A stretch of DNA of 64,000 nt from Mycobacteriaceae bacterium (GTDB lineage: Bacteria; Actinomycetota; Actinomycetes; Mycobacteriales; Mycobacteriaceae). Made by a program: the position numbers and the translations under genes. Numbering within the stretch: the stretch's first letter is position 1; each line of letters opens with the position of its first letter. The stretch spans positions 62,001 through 126,000 of the forward strand of contig JAIEPH010000066.1 in NCBI GenBank assembly GCA_019749805.1. Direction: 5' to 3'. Of this stretch, positions 1 to 8,964 are shown piece by piece. The notes beneath the pieces were generated by a model. The model saw only the letters and a program-made list of their open reading frames with translations. It was not told the DNA's origin and did not search any database.

Positions 1-929
1 CTCGCCGATGCGCGATACCCGATGTCGCCGGGCATGGGCTGGTCGAAGAAGATCGCGAAATGAATGTCGGGGGCGTCGATGACCTCGATGTGGTGCGGAT
101 AGGCGCGCGGGATGAAGTAGACGTCGCCCTCCTTGAGGTAGTAGGTGTCGACCGAGCCGTCGGGGTCCATCACCGTCATCCGACCCTTTCCCTTGTGGAC
201 GTAGCCCATTTCGGCGGTGATGGGATGCCAGTGAAGTTCACGCATACCGTCCTCGCGGATTCGCAGCGAGTACATGGACAAATCCTTCAGCGCCGCCCAG
301 TACTGGGACCGCGCCAGCCGCGCCGAACCGACTGCGACACCGATGGCCGGACTCTGGGCCTCGACGGCGAACTTGTGCGGATCGTCGAACCTGGCAGTTG
401 ACGGAACGTCCGGACTTCCGGCGCGGGCGGCGAACTTTCGGTCTGTGGTGTCGCGCCGCATCTTGGCGAAGTCAGCGGCGGGCAGGTCATAGATGTTGCC
501 AAGCACGGCGTCCGTCATAGCACCGAAAGATGCTGCCAGACCGAAGTCTTCGGGCCTCTCGCTACGAAACGCGAGAATGAACTCGGCGGGGTCCTCTCCG
601 ATGTTCTCGATGTGGTGCAGTGACCCGGAGTCGATGTGAAACATCTCGCCCGGCCCGACGGTGAAGCTGGAGAACTTGCTGTAGCTGTCCAGAACCGACA
701 CCAGCGAGGTGCCGGATATGCAGTAGGTGAGCTCGTTGCAGTTGGCATGCCAGTGTGGTGTGCGCATTGCGCCGGGGTTGACGACGATCCGTTTGATCGA
801 CATGCCGGACAGGATCGGGAACGTGTCGGCGGTGACTCGCGTGATGGAGCCGAGGTCGTTCTGCTCGACGACTTCGCCGTCGGTCAATGAGGTGGCGTGA
901 AGGCTCGGGCTCTGGGGTGTGGAAGACAT
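1..929 (-). CDS. Bicupin, oxalate-decarboxylase-like protein (3' end cut by window edge)
   Basis: The reading frame starts at the ATG at 929 and stays open to base 1, so at least 309 residues are present and the C-terminus is missing. Two cupin barrels are visible. The first has a metal-binding motif with H59, H61 and E66 and a later His near 105-106. The second has H233, H235 and E240 and a late His-His at 279-280. Both barrels therefore keep the His/Glu set typical of Mn- or Fe-binding bicupins such as oxalate decarboxylase. There is no signal peptide, so a cytoplasmic enzyme is likely. The substrate cannot be read from the sequence. A long inverted repeat lies 17 nt upstream of the start. 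The gene follows the thioesterase gene on the same strand but is separated from it by that repeat. Confidence 0.85.
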   Translation of the reverse strand, partial: MSSTPQSPSLHATSLTDGEVVEQNDLGSITRVTADTFPILSGMSIKRIVVNPGAMRTPHWHANCNELTYCISGTSLVSVLDSYSKFSSFTVGPGEMFHIDSGSLHHIENIGEDPAEFILAFRSERPEDFGLAASFGAMTDAVLGNIYDLPAADFAKMRRDTTDRKFAARAGSPDVPSTARFDDPHKFAVEAQSPAIGVAVGSARLARSQYWAALKDLSMYSLRIREDGMRELHWHPITAEMGYVHKGKGRMTVMDPDGSVDTYYLKEGDVYFIPRAYPHHIEVIDAPDIHFAIFFDQPMPGDIGYRASA

Positions 930-945
930 CTCCACATGCTCGCGT

Positions 946-1002
946 CGAAATCGGAGTTTTGTAGAGGTCTCCTCGAACTTTCGCTACAAAACGCGGATTT
1001 CG
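946..1002. promoter_or_regulatory. Long imperfect inverted repeat upstream of the bicupin gene
   Basis: Two 19-nt arms (946-964 and 984-1002) are inverted copies of each other with 17 of 19 positions matching, separated by 19 nt. The most conserved core is TTTTGTAG facing CTACAAAA. The repeat fills the gap between the end of the thioesterase gene (1006) and the bicupin start (929). It has no T-run typical of a terminator, so an operator bound by a dimeric regulator is the preferred reading. Transcript folding is the alternative. Confidence 0.55.
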
Positions 1003-1005
1003 GGG

Positions 1006-1821
1006 CTAGGTGTACGCGGTGAGGCGTGCGACGATCGCCACCTCGCCGTCGGGGCCGATGGCTGTCGCCTCGCCGATGCCGCTACGGCGGCCTACTCGTA
1101 AAGCCGTTCCGACATAACGTGATTCGGGGCCGCCCTCCCGAGTGCTGAAGAACTGTCGGATGAAATTCACCCGCAGCGATGCGGTACGCAGCACCCGAGT
1201 GTCGCGGCCTGCGGTGACTGCCGCCGAGGCCACCAGTTCGAGTGCCATGGCCGACACCCCGCCGTGCACGATGCCGAGGCTGTTGTTCAGTACCGGATCA
1301 GGCAACTGCTGGAGTATCTTGGCCGAACCACCACTCTCGGCGACTCGAACCGCCATCCGGTCGGCCAGCGTGCCGGGCGGCAGGGGACCCGTTGGTCCGT
1401 CGGGGAATTCGCCGATGTGCTCCGGTGCGCTGATGAAGAAGGACCTCACCGTGGCCGTCGCCAGCGTGGTGCCGCGATGGGACAACTCGCACAGGCCCAG
1501 CGCGACGTCGCTCTTGGCGGCGAACGGCTTCGACGTCGCCGTGACCGGCTCGCCGGGGTCTTCGGCGATGACGTCGACCGCGTCGGGGCGGACTTCGAAT
1601 GACAGCTCGCTGGACACCGTCCACTCGTCGGGGCCTCGGCGGCGGTGGTTGACCAGACCACCGACGTGGTCGACCAGCATCGCCAGCGGCGCGATCGTGA
1701 GCGTGCCGGTGAGCGGATTGACCATCTCGCCTGCGGGTATCGACGCCACGCAGCCGTCCGGACCGTCTTGGGACGTGACGATGCCGAAACGGCCCAAGGG
1801 GGTGTTCAGGGGGTGAGACAT
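1006..1821 (-). CDS. Tandem hotdog (PaaI-type) thioesterase-like protein
   Basis: The 271-residue protein contains two hotdog-fold halves. The first half has a stretch around residues 35-65 (GEMVNPLTGTL, then LAMLVDHVGG). The second has the classic PaaI-type turn LGIVHGGVSAMALE followed by a beta-rich C-terminus. Such proteins hydrolyse acyl-CoA thioesters in the cytosol, but the acyl group is not predictable here. The start at 1821 (MSHPLN...) was chosen because a longer start would run through the CsoR-type operator and the promoter of the divergent copper ATPase. No strong Shine-Dalgarno sequence is visible. It is divergent from the copper gene and tandem with the bicupin gene. Confidence 0.75.
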   Translation of the reverse strand: MSHPLNTPLGRFGIVTSQDGPDGCVASIPAGEMVNPLTGTLTIAPLAMLVDHVGGLVNHRRRGPDEWTVSSELSFEVRPDAVDVIAEDPGEPVTATSKPFAAKSDVALGLCELSHRGTTLATATVRSFFISAPEHIGEFPDGPTGPLPPGTLADRMAVRVAESGGSAKILQQLPDPVLNNSLGIVHGGVSAMALELVASAAVTAGRDTRVLRTASLRVNFIRQFFSTREGGPESRYVGTALRVGRRSGIGEATAIGPDGEVAIVARLTAYT

Positions 1822-1855
1822 CGCGATCCAGCGTGACGACACGGCCGGTAGCATC

Positions 1856-1877
1856 ATACCCCCTAGGGGTATATACT
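1856..1877 (+). promoter_or_regulatory. CsoR-type copper operator overlapping a leaderless promoter
   Basis: ATACCCCCTAGGGGTAT (1856-1872) is a near-perfect palindrome matching the known CsoR operator pattern of A/T-rich ends flanking C4-5 and G4-5. Its right end merges with a -10 element TATACT (1872-1877). The ATG of the ATPase follows after 7 nt, at the expected transcription start, so the mRNA is probably leaderless. Bound regulator would cover the -10, giving repression relieved by Cu(I). No csoR gene is visible in this window. Confidence 0.8.
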
Positions 1878-1884
1878 CACCGCC

Positions 1885-3954
1885 ATGACTGAGGTAGACC
1901 ACACGCAACATCAGGCGTTCGCGGGTCACGAAGGCCACGACGCGCATGCCGGGCACGGTGGGCACGGCGGGCACGGTGACCACGTCGCGGCGTTCCGGCG
2001 GCTGTTCTGGGTGATGCTCGTGATGGCCGTCCCGACGGTCGCGCTGTCACCGATGTTCGCGATGATCCTGGGCTACACCGTGCCCGCATTCCCCGGTGCC
2101 GAGTGGGTGTCCCCGGTGCTGGGCACGGTGATGTACGTGTGGGGCGGCAAGCCGTTTCTGACGGGTGCTGTCAGCGAGATCCGCTCGCGCGCGCCGGGAA
2201 TGATGCTGTTGATCGGCCTGGCCATCACGGTGGCGTTCGTGTCGTCTTGGGGTGCCAGCCTCGGCGTGTTGCATCACCAGCTCGACTTCTGGTGGGAGCT
2301 GGCGCTGCTCATCGTGATCATGCTGCTGGGCCATTGGATCGAGATGCGGTCGCTGGCGCAGACCACCTCGGCGCTGGACTCACTGGCGGCATTGCTGCCG
2401 GACGAGGCAGAACGTGTGGTGGGCGACGGCGAAAACAGCACGGAGACGGTTTCACCCACGCAACTGCGCGTCGGTGACGTTGTGCTCGTGCGGCCCGGTG
2501 GCAGTGTTCCGGCCGACGGCGAGATCGTCGACGGATCCGCGGACGTCGACGAGTCCATGGTGACCGGCGAATCGCGTCCGGTGCGGCGCGGTATCGGCGA
2601 CCACGTGGTCGCGGGAACGGTCGCCACCGATTCCGGACTGCGCGTCGCGGTAAGTGCTGTCGGCGACGACACGGCACTGGCCGGAATCCAGCGTTTGGTC
2701 ACCGAGGCGCAGAACTCGTCGTCGCGGGCGCAGCGGCTGGCGGACAAGGCGGCCGGCTGGCTGTTCTGGTTCGCGCTGGGCTCGGCCATCGTCACCGCGA
2801 TCGTCTGGAGCCTGCTCGGCCTGCCCGACCAGGCGGTGGTGCGCACCATCACGGTGCTGGTGATCGCCTGCCCGCACGCGTTGGGCCTGGCGATCCCGCT
2901 GGTGGTGTCGATCGCGACCGAGCGCGCGGCCCGTGGCGGCGTCCTGATCAAGGATCGGTTGGCGCTGGAAAGTATGCGCACCGTCGGCGCAGTGCTGTTC
3001 GACAAGACCGGGACGCTGACCAAAGGCGAGCCGACCGTCACCGCTATCGCGACGACGGGCCGCGACGAAAATGAGGTGCTGGCATGGGCCGCGGCCGCGG
3101 AGGCCGACTCCGAGCACCCGCTGGCGCGCGCGATCGTCGAGGCCGCCCGCAGGCGCGGGTTGACGGTTCCGCGATCGTCGGACTTCAGCTCGTCGCCCGC
3201 GGTCGGCGTGGAGGCGGCGGTGGACGGGCACCGGGTCCGCGTCGGCGGCCCCAGGCTGCTGGACGAGGCGGGTCGCGAGGAGTTGCCCGCGGTCGCGGCG
3301 TGGCGCGGCGAAGGCGCGATCGTGCTGCACGTGCTGGTCGACGGCGACGTGGTCGGCGCTCTCAAGCTGGCCGACGAGGTGCGCCCGGAGTCCCGCGAGG
3401 CGGTCGACGCTCTGCACAAACTGGGCATCGAGGTGGTGATGATCACAGGCGACGCCGAATCGGTGGCGCGGTCCGTGGCCGACGAGCTGGGCATCGATCG
3501 GGTCTTCGCAGGTGTGCGGCCTGAGGACAAGGCCGCCAAGGTCGGTGAGCTTCAACACGAGGGACTGAAGGTGGCCTTCGTCGGGGACGGCGTCAACGAC
3601 GCCCCGGCGCTGGCCCAGGCCGACGTTGGCATCGCGATCGGCGCCGGTACCGACGTGGCGATTGCGTCGGCTGGTGTCATCCTCGCGAGCTCTGACCCGA
3701 GGTCGGTGGTCTCGGTGATCGTGCTGTCCAAGGCGACCTATCGCAAGATGAAGCAAAACCTTTGGTGGGCAGCGGGATACAACGTGCTCTCGGTGCCGCT
3801 CGCGGCGGGCATTCTGGCGCCTGTCGGGATTGTGCTGCCGATGTCGGTGGGTGCGATCTTGATGTCGGCGTCTACTGTGGTGGTGGCCGCCAACGCCCAA
3901 CTGCTACGTCGACTGGACCTCCGGCCACAGGCCAGCGTGCGGTCTGTTCTCTAA
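1885..3954 (+). CDS. Copper-transporting P1B-type ATPase (CopB-like, CPH motif)
   Basis: This 689-residue ATPase exports copper across the inner membrane using ATP. The N-terminus (residues 5-35) is very His-rich with repeated GHGGHG, and there is no CxxC heavy-metal domain. The transmembrane metal motif is CPH at residues 329-331 rather than CPC, the signature of CopB-type (P1B-3) pumps. The actuator TGES, the phosphorylation site DKTGT (Asp373) and the hinge GDGVNDAP are all intact. The C-terminal helices carry MSVGAILMSAS. The ATG at 1885 is supported by the -10 element placed 7 nt upstream. The CsoR-type operator at 1856 supports copper as the inducing metal. The exact oxidation state transported is inferred from the family. 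Confidence 0.9.
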   Translation: MTEVDHTQHQAFAGHEGHDAHAGHGGHGGHGDHVAAFRRLFWVMLVMAVPTVALSPMFAMILGYTVPAFPGAEWVSPVLGTVMYVWGGKPFLTGAVSEIRSRAPGMMLLIGLAITVAFVSSWGASLGVLHHQLDFWWELALLIVIMLLGHWIEMRSLAQTTSALDSLAALLPDEAERVVGDGENSTETVSPTQLRVGDVVLVRPGGSVPADGEIVDGSADVDESMVTGESRPVRRGIGDHVVAGTVATDSGLRVAVSAVGDDTALAGIQRLVTEAQNSSSRAQRLADKAAGWLFWFALGSAIVTAIVWSLLGLPDQAVVRTITVLVIACPHALGLAIPLVVSIATERAARGGVLIKDRLALESMRTVGAVLFDKTGTLTKGEPTVTAIATTGRDENEVLAWAAAAEADSEHPLARAIVEAARRRGLTVPRSSDFSSSPAVGVEAAVDGHRVRVGGPRLLDEAGREELPAVAAWRGEGAIVLHVLVDGDVVGALKLADEVRPESREAVDALHKLGIEVVMITGDAESVARSVADELGIDRVFAGVRPEDKAAKVGELQHEGLKVAFVGDGVNDAPALAQADVGIAIGAGTDVAIASAGVILASSDPRSVVSVIVLSKATYRKMKQNLWWAAGYNVLSVPLAAGILAPVGIVLPMSVGAILMSASTVVVAANAQLLRRLDLRPQASVRSVL

Positions 3955-4368
3955 GAATCTGGCTAGGCTTTGCGCAAACCAATATGGCAGAGGAAGCGCA
4001 GATGAAGCGCGTGCATTACTGATACAGCAAACACAGGGCGGAAGAGTCCGCGGGCGGCGCGGCACTTCGCATTCTGGCTGCTGTGCCCACGGGGTTCCGA
4101 AACAGAAAGGGCGGCAATGTCTCTCGCCGAGATCAAGCGCCAGATTCGCCCGTGCGACAAGACGGCCGGATCACCGTACTTAGGTCCGCCTAAGTTGGCA
4201 TGTCAACCCGAGTTTGTCATATCGTTTTCTCCACTTGTGGCGAGTGGGAATTGGGCCGTCGTTCAGTGCTGCACGAAGGAACCGCCCTCGCTGAAACGGC
4301 CAGCGGCCGTCCTCGAATTGGTTGGCCAGCGGAATTCTCGCTCGGCGTTCGGAAAAGGGTAGGTGGGA
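3955..4368 (+). other. Intergenic region upstream of gltB with an 18-nt palindrome
   Basis: No convincing gene is seen in these 414 nt; the short frames present have no homolog-like features. The main structure is a perfect hairpin or palindrome at 4178-4195, ACTTAGG-TCCG-CCTAAGT with 7-bp arms. It lies about 175 nt before the gltB start. A purine-rich AAAGGG at 4354-4359 is the likely ribosome binding site for gltB. The region probably holds the gltBD promoter and 5' UTR. Confidence 0.5.
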
Positions 4369-7300
4369 ATGGCGCCCAGCAGTCAAGGGCTGTACAACCC
4401 CGCGTTCGAGCATGACGCGTGTGGCGTGGCCATGGTCGCGGACATGCACGGCCGCCGCAGCCGAGCCATCGTCGACGCTGCGATCACCGCCCTGGTGAAC
4501 CTCGAGCACCGCGGCGCCCAGGGCGCCGAACCCCACACCGGTGACGGTGCGGGCATCCTGCTGCAGGTCCCCGACGAGTTCCTGCGTGCGGTGCTGAAGG
4601 ACCAGGGAGCCTCCTTCGAGCTGCCGGAGTACGGCAGCTATGCCACCGGCATCGCATTCCTGCCTCAGTCGTCCAAGGACGCGACCGCCGCCTGCGAAGC
4701 CGTGGAGAAGATCGCCGAGGCCGAGGGGCTCGAGGTATTGGGGTGGCGCGACCTGCCCACCGACGACTCGTCTCTGGGTGCCCTGGCCCGCGACGCCATG
4801 CCGACGTTCCGGCAGGTCTTCATGGCCGGCGCCTCGGGCATGGACCTGGAGCGCCGCGCCTACGTCGTGCGCAAGCGCGCTGAGCACGAACTCGGCACCA
4901 AAGGCCCGGGCCAAGACGGCCCAGGACGCGAAACCGTTTATTTCCCAAGCCTTTCCGGTCAGACCCTCGTCTACAAGGGCATGCTGACGACGCCGCAGCT
5001 CAAGGCGTTCTACCTGGATCTGCAGGACGACCGGCTCACCAGCGCGCTCGGCATCGTGCACTCGCGGTTCTCGACCAACACGTTCCCCTCGTGGCCGCTG
5101 GCCCACCCGTTCCGGCGGATCGCGCACAACGGCGAGATCAACACCGTCACCGGTAACGAGAACTGGATGCGGGCCCGCGAAGCCCTGATCAACACCGACG
5201 TATTCGGCGAAAACGGACTCGACAAGATCGTCCCGGTCTGTACGCCAGGCGCTTCGGACACCGCGCGCTTCGACGAGGTTCTCGAGCTGCTGCATCTCGG
5301 CGGCCGCAGCCTGCCGCACGCGGTGCTGATGATGATTCCCGAGGCGTGGGAGCGCAACGAGTCGATGGATCCGGCCCGGCGGGCGTTTTACGAGTACCAC
5401 GCCTCGCTGATGGAGCCGTGGGACGGCCCCGCGTCGATGACGTTCACCGACGGCACCGTGATCGGCGCCGTGCTGGACCGCAACGGCCTGCGGCCGTCGC
5501 GCATCGAGGTCACCAAGGACGGCCTTGTGGTGATGGCATCGGAAACCGGCGTGCTGAACCTCGACCCGTCGACCGTCGTGAAGAAGATGCGCTTGCAGCC
5601 CGGCCGAATGTTTCTCGTCGACACCGCGCAGGGCCGCATCGTCGACGACGAGGAGATCAAGGCCGAACTCGCCGCCGAGCACCCCTACCAGGAGTGGTTG
5701 GACGCCGGCCTCTTCAAGATCGAAGACCTGCCCGCCGGCGACTACGTGCGGATGCCGCACCACCGGGTCGTGTTGCGGCAGCAGGCCTTCGGCTACACGT
5801 ACGAAGAGCTGAACCTGCTGGTCGCCCCGATGGCGCGGACCGGAGCCGAGCCGCTGGGCTCGATGGGCACCGACACGCCCGTCGCCGTGTTGTCCCAGCG
5901 ACCCCGGATGCTGTACGACTATTTCCAGCAGCTGTTCGCCCAGGTCACCAACCCACCGCTGGACGCCATCCGCGAAGAGGTGGTGACCAGCCTGCAGGGC
6001 ACGGTCGGCCCCGAGGGCGACGTGCTCAACCCCAATGCCGATTCCTGCCGCCAGGTCGTGTTGACGCAGCCGATCCTGCGCAACGCCGAACTGTCCAAGC
6101 TGATGTGCGTCGACCCCGACCACGAAATCCGCGGCCACAAGCACGGCATGCGCGCGGCCGTCATTCGATGCCTCTATCCGGTGAATCGTGGCGGGCAGGG
6201 CCTCAAGGAGGCGCTCGACAACGTCCGGGCCAAGGTGTCGGCGGCCATCCGTGACGGCGCGCGCATCATCGTGCTGTCCGACCGCGAGTCCAACGAGCAG
6301 ATGGCGCCCATCCCGTCACTGCTCAGCGTGTCCGCCGTGCACCACCACCTCGTCCGCGACCGCACCCGCACCCAGGTCGGGCTCGTCGTCGAGGCGGGCG
6401 ACGCCCGCGAGGTGCACCACATGGCCTGCCTGGTCGGCTTCGGCGCGGCCGCGATCAACCCGTACATGGCGTTCGAGTCGATCGAAGACATGGTCGACCG
6501 CGGCGTGATCTCCGGCATCTCCAGCGACCAGGCCAAGGCCAACTACGTCAAGGCGGCGGGCAAGGGCGTGCTGAAGGTGATGTCCAAGATGGGCATCTCC
6601 ACGCTGGCGTCCTACACCGGTGCGCAACTGTTCCAGGCCATTGGCATCAGCCAGCAGCTGCTCGACGAGTACTTCACCGGGCTGACGTGCCCCGTCGGCG
6701 GCATCGACCTCGACGACATCGCCGACGACGTCGCCACCCGGCATGCGCTCGCGTACCTGGACCGCCCCGACGAGTGGGCACACCGCGAGCTCGAGGTCGG
6801 CGGCGAGTACCAGTGGCGCCGCGAGGGCGAGTACCACCTGTTCAATCCGGACACGGTGTTCAAGCTGCAGCACTCCACCCGCACCGGCCAGTACTCGATC
6901 TTCAAGGAGTACACGGCTATGGTCGACGATCAGAGCGAACGGATGGCCTCGCTGCGTGGCCTGCTGAAGTTCAAGGACGGGCAGCGTCCGGCCGTGCCGC
7001 TCGACGAGGTCGAGCCGGCCAGCGAGATCGTCAAGCGGTTCTCCACTGGTGCGATGAGCTACGGGTCGATTTCCGCCGAGGCCCACGAGACCCTGGCGAT
7101 CGCGATGAACCGCCTTGGCGGACGGTCGAATTCGGGCGAGGGCGGCGAGGCCGTGCAGCGCTTCGAGCATGACGAGAACGGCGACTGGCGCCGCAGCGCC
7201 ATCAAGCAGGTGGCATCCGGCCGCTTCGGGGTCACCAGCCACTACCTGAGTAATTGCACGGACATCCAGATCAAGATGGCCCAAGGGGCGAAACCCGGTG

Positions 7301-8964
7301 AGGGTGGGCAGCTTCCGGGCAACAAGGTGTATCCGTGGGTGGCCGAGGTGCGGCACTCGACGCCGGGCGTCGGGCTGATCTCGCCACCCCCGCACCACGA
7401 CATCTACTCGATCGAGGATCTGGCGCAGCTGATCCACGACCTGAAGAACTCCAACCCGCAGGCACGCGTGCACGTGAAGCTGGTGAGCGAGAACGGTGTC
7501 GGCACCGTGGCGGCGGGTGTGTCGAAGGCGCATGCCGACGTCGTGTTGATCTCCGGCCACGACGGCGGCACCGGCGCGACGCCGCTGACGTCCATGAAGC
7601 ACGCAGGTGCGCCATGGGAGCTCGGCCTGGCCGAGACCCAGCAGACGTTGCTGCTCAACGGACTTCGTGACCGCATCGTCGTGCAGGTCGACGGCCAGCT
7701 GAAGACCGGCCGCGACGTCGTCGTCGCCGCGCTGCTCGGCGCTGAGGAATTCGGTTTCGCCACCGCACCTCTGGTGGTGTCAGGCTGCATCATGATGCGC
7801 GTCTGCCACCTCGACACCTGCCCTGTCGGTGTGGCGACTCAGAATCCGGTGCTGCGCCAACGGTTCAACGGCAAGCCCGAGTTCGTCGAGAACTTCTTCA
7901 TGTTCATCGCCGAAGAGGTGCGGGAGATGATGGCCCAGTTGGGCTTCCGTACCGTCAACGAGATGGTCGGCCAGGTAGGCACCTTGGACACCACGAAGGC
8001 TGCCGAGCACTGGAAGGCCTACAAGCTGGACCTGACTCCGGTGCTGTACGAGCCCGAGTCGGCCTTCATGAACCAGGATCTGTACTGCAGCTCACGTCAG
8101 GACCACGGACTGGACAAGGCACTGGATCAGCAGCTCATCGTGATGTGCCGTGAGGCACTCGATTCGGGTTCACCGGTCCGGTTTTCTACAACGATCGCGA
8201 ACGTCAACCGCACCGTCGGTACGATGCTGGGCCACGAGGTGACGAAAGCTTATGGCGGCCAGGGACTCCCGGACGGCACCATCGACATCACATTCGAGGG
8301 CTCGGCGGGTAACAGCTTCGGCGCCTTCGTGCCCAAGGGCGTCACACTGCGCGTGTACGGCGACGCCAACGACTACGTCGGCAAGGGCCTTTCCGGCGGC
8401 AGGATCGTGGTGCGCCCGTCCGACAGGGCGCCCGCCGAGTATGTGGCCGAGGACAACATCATCGCCGGCAACGTCATCCTTTTCGGCGCCACCAGCGGTC
8501 AGGCGTTCATCCGTGGTCAGGTGGGCGAGCGGTTCGCGGTGCGCAACTCCGGCGCCCACGCGGTCGTGGAGGGTGTCGGTGACCACGGATGCGAGTACAT
8601 GACCGGCGGCAGGATCGCGATTCTCGGACCGACCGGCCGCAACTTCGCGGCGGGAATGTCCGGCGGTATCGCGTACGTCTACGACCCGGACAACAAGTTG
8701 GGGGAGAACCTCAACACCGAGATGGTGGAACTCGAAGACCTCGACGATGAGGACCTCGAATGGCTACAGGACATGGTGCAAGCTCATGTCGATGCCACCG
8801 ATTCCGCTGTCGGACAGCGTATTCTGAGCGACTGGAACACAAACGTGCAGCACTTCACCAAGGTCATGCCCCGGGATTTCAAGCGGGTGTTGCAGGCCAT
8901 CGCCGACGCCGAGACCAGCGGCCAAAACGTCGACGAAGCGATCATGGCGGCCGCCGGTGCCTGA
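4369..8964 (+). CDS. gltB: Glutamate synthase (NADPH) large subunit
   Basis: GltB makes two glutamates from glutamine and 2-oxoglutarate, with electrons passed from GltD. The 1531-residue length matches mycobacterial GltB. The N-terminal glutaminase nucleophile is Cys18 in HDACGVAM, and the short preceding propeptide is normally removed. The order is then class II amidotransferase, central domain, FMN-binding synthase domain and GltB-type beta-helix C-terminus. The [3Fe-4S] ligands are Cys1140, Cys1146 and Cys1151 in GCIMMRVCHLDTC. ATG 4369 is preferred over a GTG at 4363 because the AAAGGG at 4354-4359 is better spaced. It overlaps gltD by 8 nt, which implies translational coupling. Confidence 0.97.
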   Translation: MAPSSQGLYNPAFEHDACGVAMVADMHGRRSRAIVDAAITALVNLEHRGAQGAEPHTGDGAGILLQVPDEFLRAVLKDQGASFELPEYGSYATGIAFLPQSSKDATAACEAVEKIAEAEGLEVLGWRDLPTDDSSLGALARDAMPTFRQVFMAGASGMDLERRAYVVRKRAEHELGTKGPGQDGPGRETVYFPSLSGQTLVYKGMLTTPQLKAFYLDLQDDRLTSALGIVHSRFSTNTFPSWPLAHPFRRIAHNGEINTVTGNENWMRAREALINTDVFGENGLDKIVPVCTPGASDTARFDEVLELLHLGGRSLPHAVLMMIPEAWERNESMDPARRAFYEYHASLMEPWDGPASMTFTDGTVIGAVLDRNGLRPSRIEVTKDGLVVMASETGVLNLDPSTVVKKMRLQPGRMFLVDTAQGRIVDDEEIKAELAAEHPYQEWLDAGLFKIEDLPAGDYVRMPHHRVVLRQQAFGYTYEELNLLVAPMARTGAEPLGSMGTDTPVAVLSQRPRMLYDYFQQLFAQVTNPPLDAIREEVVTSLQGTVGPEGDVLNPNADSCRQVVLTQPILRNAELSKLMCVDPDHEIRGHKHGMRAAVIRCLYPVNRGGQGLKEALDNVRAKVSAAIRDGARIIVLSDRESNEQMAPIPSLLSVSAVHHHLVRDRTRTQVGLVVEAGDAREVHHMACLVGFGAAAINPYMAFESIEDMVDRGVISGISSDQAKANYVKAAGKGVLKVMSKMGISTLASYTGAQLFQAIGISQQLLDEYFTGLTCPVGGIDLDDIADDVATRHALAYLDRPDEWAHRELEVGGEYQWRREGEYHLFNPDTVFKLQHSTRTGQYSIFKEYTAMVDDQSERMASLRGLLKFKDGQRPAVPLDEVEPASEIVKRFSTGAMSYGSISAEAHETLAIAMNRLGGRSNSGEGGEAVQRFEHDENGDWRRSAIKQVASGRFGVTSHYLSNCTDIQIKMAQGAKPGEGGQLPGNKVYPWVAEVRHSTPGVGLISPPPHHDIYSIEDLAQLIHDLKNSNPQARVHVKLVSENGVGTVAAGVSKAHADVVLISGHDGGTGATPLTSMKHAGAPWELGLAETQQTLLLNGLRDRIVVQVDGQLKTGRDVVVAALLGAEEFGFATAPLVVSGCIMMRVCHLDTCPVGVATQNPVLRQRFNGKPEFVENFFMFIAEEVREMMAQLGFRTVNEMVGQVGTLDTTKAAEHWKAYKLDLTPVLYEPESAFMNQDLYCSSRQDHGLDKALDQQLIVMCREALDSGSPVRFSTTIANVNRTVGTMLGHEVTKAYGGQGLPDGTIDITFEGSAGNSFGAFVPKGVTLRVYGDANDYVGKGLSGGRIVVRPSDRAPAEYVAEDNIIAGNVILFGATSGQAFIRGQVGERFAVRNSGAHAVVEGVGDHGCEYMTGGRIAILGPTGRNFAAGMSGGIAYVYDPDNKLGENLNTEMVELEDLDDEDLEWLQDMVQAHVDATDSAVGQRILSDWNTNVQHFTKVMPRDFKRVLQAIADAETSGQNVDEAIMAAAGA

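Noticed and set aside
1822..1983. Longer N-terminus of the thioesterase gene
   Set aside because: It would pass through the copper operator and promoter and into the ATPase gene.
2274..3539. 421-aa minus-strand frame opposite the copper ATPase
   Set aside because: Ser/Thr-rich low-complexity shadow of the ATPase; no start signal or homology-like motif.
4180..6144. 654-aa open frame on the minus strand opposite gltB
   Set aside because: It is a GC-skew mirror of gltB with His/Arg/Val-rich composition and no domain.
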